A stretch of DNA of 45,483 bases, taken from positions 1 to 45,483 of the forward strand of contig JAERTH010000105.1 in assembly GCA_016844955.1 (NCBI GenBank). Reading direction: 5' to 3'. The notes below the pieces were generated by a model. That model saw only the letters and a list, made by a program, of their open reading frames with translations, was not told the DNA's origin and did not search any database. This document shows, piece after piece, positions 1 through 7,077 of the stretch (position 1 is its first letter; every line of letters begins with the position of its first letter). The DNA comes from Fidelibacterota bacterium (GTDB lineage Bacteria; Fidelibacterota; UBA8477; JABMPR01). Position numbers and translations under genes: made by a program.

Positions 1-1
1 A

Positions 2-184
2 GAAATAGTAGAGATGCCTTTTTACAAGACCAAACCCGATTTCAAAAAACTCATGGGTGGTGAAGCCAGTATTGACCTCTTCTCAAATCAAGTTCTGGAA
101 TCAATGAATGTCATGGACATTATCCCAATCATCGAAGGTGGCGAAATCCAGATGATCATGCCGGTCAAAATTGAAATCAAGTAG
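2..184 (+). CDS. C-terminal end of an unidentified protein (5' end outside the window)
   Basis: An open frame enters from the window edge and stops at the TAG at 182-184, giving about 60 residues. It contains the segment MPFYKTKPDFKKLMGGEA and ends in MPVKIEIK. The alternating hydrophobic/charged pattern near the end (IIPIIEGGEIQMIMPVKIEIK region) suggests beta strands. I do not recognise the family. Its stop lies about 80 bases before the next gene, so it may have been the original upstream neighbour of the homoaconitase gene before the GxxExxY element arrived. Confidence 0.5.
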   Translation, partial: EIVEMPFYKTKPDFKKLMGGEASIDLFSNQVLESMNVMDIIPIIEGGEIQMIMPVKIEIK

Positions 185-230
185 GTTTTTTAATAACCGC
201 GAATCCCGCTAATTTCACGAATTGATTGAA

Positions 231-690
231 TAACCGCGAAGGACGCGAAGAGCGCAAAGAATATTATGGCGATGTCGACCTTTTCTGAAAACACATTGTC
301 TAAAAAAATAATCGGTGCGGCGATAGAGGTTCATCGGGAGCTCGGCCCAGGATTGCTTGAATCAGTATATGAGGCTGCGCTGTTTCAGGAATTGACATCT
401 TTAGATTTGTTTGTTCAAAGACAGGTTCCCATTAAAACCATGTATAAGGGGACGCAGTTAGATGTAGGATTTCGTTTGGACTTGCTCATTGAAGAGAAAG
501 TAATTCTAGAGTTAAAAGCAATAGAGTCAATCTCTGATATTCACCTAGCCCAGGTTTTGACCTACATGAAACTGAGCAAGTTAAAATTGGGATTGATATT
601 GAATTTTAATGTAAAATTAATGAAGAATGGAATCAAAAGGGTTGTTAACAATTTATAAAACCTCCGAGGCCTTTGCGCTCTTTGCGGTTA
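231..690 (+). repeat. Inverted-repeat-bounded cassette carrying a GxxExxY gene
   Basis: The left end at 231-259 reads TAACCGCGAAGGACGCGAAG followed by AGCGCAAAG. The right end at 671-690 is its reverse complement minus one 9-base unit (TAACCGCAAAGAGCGCAAAG when read on the minus strand). The repeats consist of approximate 9-mers of the type ACGCAAAGG. Between them lies only the GxxExxY gene. Similar words recur on their own at about 6754-6825, 35255-35285 and 40845-40873. That points to a dispersed repeat family, perhaps a non-autonomous mobile element. I could not identify a target-site duplication. Confidence 0.6.
266..658 (+). CDS. GxxExxY family protein (PDDEXK-like)
   Basis: A 130-residue protein with the family signature near the N-terminus: GAAIEVHRELGPGLLESVYE at about residues 17-36, which contains the G-x-x-E-x-x-Y-type spacing. 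Farther on, FRLDLLIEEKVILELKA (about 69-85) gives the D...ExK arrangement of the PD-(D/E)XK nuclease-like fold assigned to this family. The cellular function of GxxExxY proteins is not established, although a nuclease-like role is usually assumed. The length is typical. ATG at 266 is followed by a second in-frame ATG at 272, so the start could be either. The gene fills a cassette bounded by inverted repeats and is probably not functionally linked to the flanking metabolic genes. Confidence 0.85.
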   Translation: MAMSTFSENTLSKKIIGAAIEVHRELGPGLLESVYEAALFQELTSLDLFVQRQVPIKTMYKGTQLDVGFRLDLLIEEKVILELKAIESISDIHLAQVLTYMKLSKLKLGLILNFNVKLMKNGIKRVVNNL

Positions 691-2679
691 CTACACAAGG
701 AAGTTGATATATCACAAAATTTAATTGAGAAGATAGCCCAGAAATATGCGGTTGATTTAGAGCAGGGGCATAGAGTTGGGAGTGGTGATTTTATATCAGT
801 TTCACCAGTCCACGTCATGACCCATGACAATACGAGTGCAGTGATGGAAAAATTCAGGTCCATTGGCGCTACCCAAATGGCCAATCCTCGTCAACCTGTA
901 ATTGCCCTGGATCACAATATTCAGGACACCAGCGAAGCCAACCTGAGGCAGTATGCTGGTATTGAAAAATTCGCCAAAGAAATGGGTGTTGATTTTTATC
1001 CCGCCGGTCGTGGAATTGGTCATCAAATCATGTGTGAGGAAGGCTATGCCTGGCCTGGTAGTATGATGGTGGCTTCCGATAGTCATTCAAATATGTATGG
1101 TGGCCTTGGTGTTCTGGGTACTCCCATTGTGAGAACCGATGCTGCAGCCATCTGGGCCACAGGTCGAACCTGGTGGCAAGTGCCACCTGTTGCCAGCGTT
1201 GAACTGAAAGGACAATTGCGTCCAGGCGTGACCGGAAAGGATGTCATAATTACCCTTGCCGGACTATTTAATCATGATGAGGTGCTAAATCACGCCATTG
1301 AGTTTATTGGTGAAGGCCTGGCCTCGCTTTCCATAGACCAGAGAATGACCATCGCTAATATGACCACTGAATGGGGCGCGCTGGCGGGTGTTTTCCCCAT
1401 TGATCTTGTTACCTATGACTGGCTGGAATCCCGTGCCTTGCAGGTGGAAAAACGTGGACTTTCAGGTGTGGTTTCAGATGGCGATTCTCAGGATGGAATC
1501 TCCCCCCGCATGAATTATCCACGCATTTCACAACTAAAACAAGATGCGCCATATGCTGACCCAGATGCATTTTATGCCAGAGAACTGGTGCTTGATCTGG
1601 CAACGGTTGAACCCAATGTGTCTGGACCAGATAATGTCAAGACCATGACAGCTGCCAAATCCATGGAGCAGGAAAAGCTAACCATCCAAAAAGCCTATCT
1701 GGTTTCCTGCGTGAATAGTCGTGTTGAAGATTTGGCCGAAGCAGCTATAACAATTAAGGGGCAAAAGGTTGCTGATCATGTGGAGTTTTATGTAGCCGCC
1801 GCTTCAAGTGAGGTCCAGGCCGAGAGTGAGCGTCGCGGTGACTGGAAGGCACTGATAGATGCTGGTGTAAAAACGCTTCCTCCAGGTTGTGGTCCCTGTA
1901 TTGGTCTCGGTGTTGGGCTCCTGGAAGAAAATGAAGTCGGTATCTCAGCCACCAACCGTAATTTCAAAGGTCGTATGGGAGACAAGAGCGCAAAAGCTTA
2001 TCTGGCTTCTCCTGCCGTCGTTGCCGCCTCAGCGGTAGCGGGTCATGTGGTTTCACCCTATGAGTATGATGGGGGCAAGCCACAAGGGGATATCAAGATT
2101 AATGAAAAGGCAGATGATAAAGCAGTGGCGGTTACTATTCTGGATGGTTTCCCGGGTGAATTGACCGGCAACATCCTTTACTGTCACCAGGACAACCTGA
2201 ATACAGATGGTATTTTTCCCGGTAAATACACATATCTGGATGATTTTGGTCCCGAGCAACAGGCCGGTGTGGTCATGGAAAACTATGATGCTGCCTTTGT
2301 AGATTTGGTCGAAAAGGGGGATTTTCTGGTAGGTGGCTTCAATTTTGGAACAGGTAGTTCCCGCGAACAGGCTGCCACAGCACTGAAGTATGGCGGCATT
2401 TCATTAGTTATCGCTGGCTCATTCAGCGAAACTTACAAACGTAATGCTATCAATAACGGAATTATGGTATTGGAAGCACCTGAATTGGTAAAGGATTTGC
2501 TTGATACCTACGGACGGGATCAATTGACTGTGGCTACTGGCATTAAGGCCTCAATTGATTTTGAATCGGCTTCATTGAGCTATAATGGGAAACAATATTC
2601 ACTCAACCCCCTTGGGGCAGCAGCTCAGGAGCTAGTATTGACCGGTGGTCTGGAAAACTGGGTAAAAGAAAGGCTCTAA
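673..2679 (+). CDS. Single-chain homoaconitase-like hydratase (fungal Lys4 type); aconitase superfamily
   Basis: A 668-residue aconitase-superfamily enzyme with the large [4Fe-4S] domain first and the swivel domain fused at the C-terminus. Cluster cysteines are visible at C346 (VSCVNSR), C406 and C409 (GCGPCIG). The swivel active-site loop GTGSSREQAA is at about residues 559-568. The segments FYPAGRGIGHQIM, TWWQVPPVA, TTEWGALAGVFPID and GISATNRNFKGRMG match fungal Lys4/LysF homoaconitases as I remember them, and differ from mitochondrial aconitase (which has ANACGPCIG and YNRNF). The likely reaction is homocitrate to homoisocitrate via homoaconitate, or citrate/isocitrate if specificity is relaxed. 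The start is doubtful. No ATG precedes the conserved SQNLIEKIAQKYAV segment, and the only canonical starts are TTG at 673 or 682 inside the repeat of the upstream cassette. The stop is 2 bases from the CDF transporter start, so the two are probably cotranscribed. Confidence 0.8.
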   Translation: MRSLRLLHKEVDISQNLIEKIAQKYAVDLEQGHRVGSGDFISVSPVHVMTHDNTSAVMEKFRSIGATQMANPRQPVIALDHNIQDTSEANLRQYAGIEKFAKEMGVDFYPAGRGIGHQIMCEEGYAWPGSMMVASDSHSNMYGGLGVLGTPIVRTDAAAIWATGRTWWQVPPVASVELKGQLRPGVTGKDVIITLAGLFNHDEVLNHAIEFIGEGLASLSIDQRMTIANMTTEWGALAGVFPIDLVTYDWLESRALQVEKRGLSGVVSDGDSQDGISPRMNYPRISQLKQDAPYADPDAFYARELVLDLATVEPNVSGPDNVKTMTAAKSMEQEKLTIQKAYLVSCVNSRVEDLAEAAITIKGQKVADHVEFYVAAASSEVQAESERRGDWKALIDAGVKTLPPGCGPCIGLGVGLLEENEVGISATNRNFKGRMGDKSAKAYLASPAVVAASAVAGHVVSPYEYDGGKPQGDIKINEKADDKAVAVTILDGFPGELTGNILYCHQDNLNTDGIFPGKYTYLDDFGPEQQAGVVMENYDAAFVDLVEKGDFLVGGFNFGTGSSREQAATALKYGGISLVIAGSFSETYKRNAINNGIMVLEAPELVKDLLDTYGRDQLTVATGIKASIDFESASLSYNGKQYSLNPLGAAAQELVLTGGLENWVKERL

Positions 2680-2681
2680 TT

Positions 2682-3863
2682 ATGGGTTTTACATCCTTCC
2701 TCATTCACAAAACCACACCTGCTGGAGTTGAACCAAACACCCCGGCTTTTCGGGGACATGTGGGCATGTTGGAGGGCTGGGTTTCCATTCTGGGAAACTT
2801 TGTTCTTTTTGTCGTAAAAATGATCGCGGGGTGGATGATCAGTAGTATTGCCCTCATCGCAGATGCATTCCACACGCTTTCTGATGTGGCTACCTCCATT
2901 GTGGTAATCTTTGGCTTCAAGGTGGCTCAGAAACCAGCCGATAAGGAACATCCCTTTGGTCACGGACGGGCAGAAACCATTGCCACCTTGACTATAGCCA
3001 TTTTAATGGCAGTGGTTGCACTTGAATTTGCCAAAGGATCAGTTGATCGCCTGTTCTTTTCTGATTCAGATATTGATGTCTCTAAAATTGACTGGCTGTT
3101 TATAGGTATTGTCACCTTAACCGCTCTGGGAAAAGCCTGGATGGCCTATTTTGCATATCAACTTGGTGATCTAATCGATTCAGATGCGCTCAGGGGCGAT
3201 GCAATGCACCACAAGAGCGATGTGTATACCACAGTTCTGGTCATCGCAGCGCTGATTGGTGCCTACTACGGTGTTCCCTATGTGGACGGCATTATGGGCG
3301 TTGGCGTTGCACTGATGATACTCCATGCTGCTTATGAAATTGCCCGGGAAGCTATTGATGATCTGTTGGGGAAACCGGCAACTCAGGAATTTATTCAGGA
3401 AATCAGCGCCCTGGCCACGTCGGTGCCGGGTGCGCGACAGGTTCATGATGTTGTGGTACATAATTACGGTGACCAGCGCTTTATTTCCCTGCATGTTGAA
3501 ATTGATGAAGATTCCACACCTGCCGTTATGCATAATATTGCAGATAACGTTGAACATAAATTGGCACACGAACTGCAGGCCCAGGTCGTAACGCATACTG
3601 ATCCAGTTGCAGTTTCTGGAAAATCCGTGTTGGCTGTTCGAGAGGTGATTGAAAATACACTTTCTGAATTTACCGAGGGCTTTAGCGTCCAGGATTTACG
3701 GATAGTAGGGGAAGATCCGGTTGAGTCCATTTTGTTTGAGCTGCCGGTACCACCTGGTTGTGTTCAGAAAGAACAAGTGGAAACAGCCATACGAGCAGCA
3801 TTGGCTGACTCAAATGAACGGGCAGCAGTCATCATTGAGTTTAAATCGCAGATGACTGAGTGA
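2682..3863 (+). CDS. Cation diffusion facilitator (CDF) family metal exporter
   Basis: A 393-residue membrane protein with CDF hallmarks: SIALIADAFHTLSDVATS in the second membrane segment (metal-site Asp/His), HPFGHGRAETIATL in the first cytoplasmic loop, and DAMHHKSDVYTT in segment five (HxxxD metal site). Residues from about 210 form the cytoplasmic dimerisation domain (VPGARQVHDVVVHNYGDQ, then VVTHTDP). A further C-terminal stretch of about 80 residues is longer than in the minimal family. It would export divalent metals such as Zn2+, Fe2+ or Mn2+ in exchange for protons. The start ATG is 2 bases after the homoaconitase stop, which suggests translational coupling. A link to iron supply for the neighbouring Fe-S enzyme is conceivable but is inference. 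Confidence 0.9.
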   Translation: MGFTSFLIHKTTPAGVEPNTPAFRGHVGMLEGWVSILGNFVLFVVKMIAGWMISSIALIADAFHTLSDVATSIVVIFGFKVAQKPADKEHPFGHGRAETIATLTIAILMAVVALEFAKGSVDRLFFSDSDIDVSKIDWLFIGIVTLTALGKAWMAYFAYQLGDLIDSDALRGDAMHHKSDVYTTVLVIAALIGAYYGVPYVDGIMGVGVALMILHAAYEIAREAIDDLLGKPATQEFIQEISALATSVPGARQVHDVVVHNYGDQRFISLHVEIDEDSTPAVMHNIADNVEHKLAHELQAQVVTHTDPVAVSGKSVLAVREVIENTLSEFTEGFSVQDLRIVGEDPVESILFELPVPPGCVQKEQVETAIRAALADSNERAAVIIEFKSQMTE

Positions 3864-3887
3864 TTTCTATGAAGCAGGAAGTAGAAG

Positions 3888-4322
3888 GTAGGAAGTAGGA
3901 TGCAGGAGCCGTTGACAGTTTCTGAACCAATGCCAGGTGAAAAAATCAGACATTTCACTGATCTGATTGTGTGGCAGGAAGCTCACGCATTGGTTCTCCA
4001 TGTCTATAGCTTGATTGATACTTTCCCCGAAAGAGAAAAATATGCACTCGTTCAGCAGTTTATACGAGCTGCGGTTTCCGTTCCGGCAAATATTGCTGAA
4101 GGCTTTCGAAGAAGAACAAAACCTGAAAAAACCAGGTTCTATAATATTGCCCAATCATCCCTGGCAGAAGTAACCTATTTTTTCATTCTCGCAAAGGATT
4201 TGGGGTATGTGGAAGACGATAGTAGAAATAGCATTAATCAGTTGGATGCAAAATTAACCCGGTTAATCCAGTCCATTCAGTCATGACCTTTATAATCATA
4301 CCTCCTGCTTCCTACTTCCTAC
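3888..4322 (+). repeat. Inverted-repeat-bounded cassette carrying a four-helix-bundle gene
   Basis: The left repeat at 3888-3908 reads GTAGGAAGTAGGATGCAGGA plus G. The right repeat at 4302-4322 is its reverse complement with a single difference (20 of 21 positions). More of the same purine-rich motif (GAAGCAGGAAGTAG) extends left of 3888. The start codon of the enclosed gene lies inside the left repeat. The cassette sits between the CDF transporter and the HAD phosphatase genes. Confidence 0.7.
3900..4286 (+). CDS. Four-helix-bundle protein (23S rRNA intervening-sequence / S23 family)
   Basis: A 128-residue protein with the S23/bIVS family pattern: FTDLIVWQEAHALVLHVYSL at about 20-39, then FPEREKYALVQQFIRAAVSVPANIAEGFRR, and an all-helical remainder containing FYNIAQSSLAEVTYF. 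Members of this family occur inside 23S rRNA intervening sequences, as DGR accessory proteins (Avd), and as orphan genes in intergenic repeats. They form pentameric helical bundles that bind nucleic acid. Here it is an orphan copy, and no reverse transcriptase is nearby. The ATG at 3900 lies in the bounding inverted repeat, so the repeat supplies the translation start. Confidence 0.9.
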   Translation: MQEPLTVSEPMPGEKIRHFTDLIVWQEAHALVLHVYSLIDTFPEREKYALVQQFIRAAVSVPANIAEGFRRRTKPEKTRFYNIAQSSLAEVTYFFILAKDLGYVEDDSRNSINQLDAKLTRLIQSIQS

Positions 4323-4376
4323 AATTCCTTTGCAGTGAAATCCAGATGAACCTCAATACATGGACTGGCCACGCCA

Positions 4377-5051
4377 ATGTCTAAATTCCCATACAAACAC
4401 ATCATGTGGGATTGGAACGGAACGCTCCTCAATGATTCCCATATGGCTGTTATGGTCATTAATGAGACGCTGGAAAAACGAAACATGCCAGTTATTGATC
4501 ATGAACACTATCAGAAAATTTTTGGTTTCCCTGTCATTGATTATTACCGCCGCCTCGGGTTTGATTTTGTGGATGAATCGTTTGAAGTGGTTGGTACAGA
4601 GTTTATTGATGGTTATGAGAAACATAAGTTTGATGTGGATCTCCACTCCGGTGCTCGCGATGTGTTGAGTACGCTGACTGGGCAGGGAGTGAGTCACTCC
4701 ATCCTTTCGGCCTATAAGCAGAATACACTGGATGAACTGGTTGCCCATTTTGGACTGACACATCAATTCACCGGTATCGTAGGTCTGGACAATCACTATG
4801 CCCATAGCAAAGTAGAGAATGCTGTGAATTGGATGCAGGAGCTGGGCTTGCCAACATCAGAAGTGCTTTTTGTGGGTGATACAGCCCATGATCATGAGGT
4901 CGCTGAAGCTATTGGTGTAGATTGTGTCCTTATCCCCGGAGGGCATCAGACGAGGGAGGTGCTGGAGAATACTGGCGCAAGAGTTTTGGATGATATTGCC
5001 CAGATACTTGAGCTGGGCTCAATACACTCTAGGGCAAAGAGGGTGACTTAA
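4377..5051 (+). CDS. HAD-superfamily hydrolase, phosphoglycolate phosphatase-like
   Basis: A 224-residue HAD phosphatase. Motif I is MWDWNGTLLNDS (about residues 10-21) with the nucleophilic and acid/base Asp of DxDGT-type sites in the form D-W-N-G-T. A helical cap follows. Motif II serine lies in SILSAYKQ, and motif III/IV is VLFVGDTAHDHEVAEAIGVD (about 165-184). The overall form is that of Gph/PpaX-like phosphatases that dephosphorylate small metabolites such as 2-phosphoglycolate. The exact substrate cannot be read. The start at 4377 has no obvious ribosome-binding site. The four-helix-bundle cassette lies directly upstream and may have separated the gene from its original leader. Confidence 0.85.
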   Translation: MSKFPYKHIMWDWNGTLLNDSHMAVMVINETLEKRNMPVIDHEHYQKIFGFPVIDYYRRLGFDFVDESFEVVGTEFIDGYEKHKFDVDLHSGARDVLSTLTGQGVSHSILSAYKQNTLDELVAHFGLTHQFTGIVGLDNHYAHSKVENAVNWMQELGLPTSEVLFVGDTAHDHEVAEAIGVDCVLIPGGHQTREVLENTGARVLDDIAQILELGSIHSRAKRVT

Positions 5052-5110
5052 CATTTAAGATTGAAAATTTAACATTGGTGGGGTGTGCTACTTTCACGAG
5101 GATGTAGACG

Positions 5111-5464
5111 ATGGACTCAAAAGAACTGGTACAAAGAACAACATCATTTGCCCACCGTGCCGTTAAGCTGTCTCTGTCTTTGCCAAAAAGTGTTTTAGGA
5201 AAGCATGTTTCTGGTCAGTTGATCAGGTGCTCTACATCAGTGGCTGCAAATTATCGAGCTACTGTTGTGGCACAATCTAGAGCAAGTTTTAGAGCAAAAT
5301 TAAGTATAGTTCTCGAAGAAATAGATGAATCTCAGTTCTGGATAGAATTTCTTGTAGACGAAGATTTAATGAATAAAAGTAAAGTCCGGGACATCCTTAA
5401 AGAAGCAGGTGAGTTAAAAGCAATATTCTATGCAACTCGCAAAACACTATCAACAAAGAGATGA
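5111..5464 (+). CDS. Four-helix-bundle protein (S23 family), second copy
   Basis: A 117-residue helical protein with the family core VSGQLIRCSTSVAANYRATV (about 36-55), then RASFRAKLSIVLEEIDESQFWIEFL and a final helix EAGELKAIFYATRKTL. GAGG at about 5099-5102 is a reasonable ribosome-binding site for the ATG at 5111. It belongs to a different subtype from the gene at 3900, so it is not a recent duplicate. The flanks carry A/T-rich words (TTGAAAATTTAAC on the left; the minus-strand reading ACAAAATTTAAGC on the right) that could be a weaker inverted-repeat pair. It sits between the HAD phosphatase and dehydrogenase genes. Confidence 0.88.
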   Translation: MDSKELVQRTTSFAHRAVKLSLSLPKSVLGKHVSGQLIRCSTSVAANYRATVVAQSRASFRAKLSIVLEEIDESQFWIEFLVDEDLMNKSKVRDILKEAGELKAIFYATRKTLSTKR

Positions 5465-5498
5465 TTTCCTCAAAGCTTAAATTTTGTCGAAGGTAATT

Positions 5499-6716
5499 AT
5501 GACCAGAAGAACAATAGTAGCACTTCCTGGCGATGGAGTAGGTCGCCCTGTCCTGGAACAAGCCATCCGGGTTCTGGATGCTGCCGGCTTTGAGGGAAAC
5601 TACATCGAAGCTGATATTGGTTGGGAGTTCTGGCGGTCCGAGGGGAACCCGCTTCCCCAGCGTACCCTGGATCTTATTGCAGAACATAAGGTAGCGCTTT
5701 TCGGAGCTATTACTTCAAAACCTAAAGGTGAGGCCCACTCAGCCTTATTACCAGCCCTTAAGGAAAGGGGGCTCGAGTATTCCAGCCCCATCGTAGGTTT
5801 GAGACAATATTTTGGTCTTGATGTTTGTCTGCGGCCCTGCTTCTCCTACCGAGGGAATCCTTTGAATTTTATTCGCCGGGGGACAGGTGAAACCATTGAA
5901 GAACCACAGATAGATGTTGTTGTTTTTCGGCAAAATACAGAAGGATTATATGGTGGTGTAGAGTGGAGCAATCCACCTGCGAATGTACATGCGGCCTTGA
6001 TGACCCACCCCAGGTTCGTATCTAATTTTGGCGATACACCCGTTGATGAAGTGTCAGTCTCAACAAGAATTTTTACCAGAAAAGCCACAGAAAGAATACT
6101 CCGGGCTGCCTTTGAGTATGCCCAGAAATATGATTACAAGTCAGTCACCGTTTGTGAAAAACCTAATGTAATTCGGGAAACTTCGGGCATGATGTATAAG
6201 CTTGCCCAAACACTCCAGCGCCAGGACTTCCCAGATATTCAACTATGGAACACAAATATAGATGCACAGATGATGTGGTTGACCAAAACGCCTGAGAACT
6301 TTGGGGTCATTGTCGCTGGCAACATGTTTGGTGATATTGTATCTGATGGATTCGCCGGTCTTATAGGTGGGTTGGGGTTTGCTGCAAGTGGCCAGTATAA
6401 TCCTGATACAGGGGTAGGTGTATTTGAGCCCACCCATGGGTCTGCACCAAAATATGCAGACTATGAATTTTCCATTGTGAATCCCATTGCCATGATCGAA
6501 GCGAGTTGCATGATGCTGGATCATATTGATGAGCAGGCCATTGCCTCGAAGATTCGAGCGGCCGTGGCTCAGGTTGTGATGGACGGCAAGGTTCGCACTT
6601 ATGACATGGCCAGATTGTCAGGGAGTGCTGATGTTGTTGATCAAGGCGCTGCCTCCACCGTAGAAATGGCTGATGCAATTATTGGGAAATTGGGACAGGC
6701 GATACCTGGAGGCTGA
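5499..6716 (+). CDS. Isocitrate/homoisocitrate/isopropylmalate dehydrogenase family protein
   Basis: A 405-residue beta-decarboxylating dehydrogenase. It shows the N-terminal LPGDGVGRPVLEQA motif, the substrate-binding segment YSSPIVGLRQYFGLDVCLRP, the signature VVVFRQNTEGLYGGVEW, the catalytic-lysine region VTVCEKPNVIRE, metal-binding aspartates in NMFGDIVSDGFAGLIGG, and the cofactor loop FEPTHGSAPKYA. YSSPIV followed by LR resembles homoisocitrate dehydrogenases (Lys12), while VCLRP resembles isocitrate dehydrogenases, so specificity is open. I chose ATG at 5499 because AAGG at 5490-5493 is well spaced. An in-frame TTG at 5484 is less likely. With the homoaconitase-like gene upstream, it could catalyse the next step (homoisocitrate to 2-oxoadipate) or the TCA equivalent. 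Confidence 0.85.
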   Translation: MTRRTIVALPGDGVGRPVLEQAIRVLDAAGFEGNYIEADIGWEFWRSEGNPLPQRTLDLIAEHKVALFGAITSKPKGEAHSALLPALKERGLEYSSPIVGLRQYFGLDVCLRPCFSYRGNPLNFIRRGTGETIEEPQIDVVVFRQNTEGLYGGVEWSNPPANVHAALMTHPRFVSNFGDTPVDEVSVSTRIFTRKATERILRAAFEYAQKYDYKSVTVCEKPNVIRETSGMMYKLAQTLQRQDFPDIQLWNTNIDAQMMWLTKTPENFGVIVAGNMFGDIVSDGFAGLIGGLGFAASGQYNPDTGVGVFEPTHGSAPKYADYEFSIVNPIAMIEASCMMLDHIDEQAIASKIRAAVAQVVMDGKVRTYDMARLSGSADVVDQGAASTVEMADAIIGKLGQAIPGG

Positions 6717-6753
6717 GCCCGCCGAAACCAGGTAGGATTTCCGGCTGAAAGCA

Positions 6754-6825
6754 TTACCACAAAGACACGAAGACACAAAGAAAAGCAAGTGGTGTTTGTG
6801 GACTTTGCGTCTTTGAGACTTAGGG
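6754..6825. repeat. Imperfect inverted repeat of the 'ACGAAGACACAAAG' type without cargo
   Basis: Left arm about 6756-6780 (CCACAAAGACACGAAGACAC then AAAG) and right arm about 6795-6822, whose minus-strand reading is AAGTCTCAAAGACGCAAAG. This is the same style of repeat that bounds the GxxExxY cassette at 231-690, but only about 15 bases lie between the arms. It is probably a solo or remnant copy of the dispersed repeat. The rest of 6717-7029 shows no gene that I can support. Confidence 0.5.
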
Positions 6826-7029
6826 TAGGAGAAAGGCCCCCCCTGACTACCCGCGTCACACTGAGCTTGCAAAGGTCATTATAATCGAAGCCCCATTTGA
6901 ATATCAGCAGTACTTGGGCAAGCTCAATGTCCAGGTGTGGTTCGTATTCCCTCAGATATAAACCCCTGTTTTACTTGCCCTAAACAGACATTGCCATACA
7001 AAATGGCGTCTCGGGAAATGTTTATTTAA

Positions 7030-7052
7030 CAAATTAAGTATTTATTAATTTG
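7030..7052. promoter_or_regulatory. Palindrome, candidate operator of the XRE-cupin regulator
   Basis: CAAATTAA-7 bases-TTAATTTG is a perfect 8-7-8 inverted repeat. It ends about 25 bases before the ATG of the regulator gene and lies in very A/T-rich DNA, which is the position expected for an autoregulatory operator overlapping the promoter. That the cupin regulator binds it is inference. Confidence 0.45.
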
Positions 7053-7077
7053 AAAAAATGTGTTTAATTCTGGCATT

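Noticed and set aside
3900..5464. Four-helix-bundle genes as evidence for a diversity-generating retroelement
   Set aside because: No reverse transcriptase or template/variable repeat pair is present in the window. They are orphan S23-type genes.
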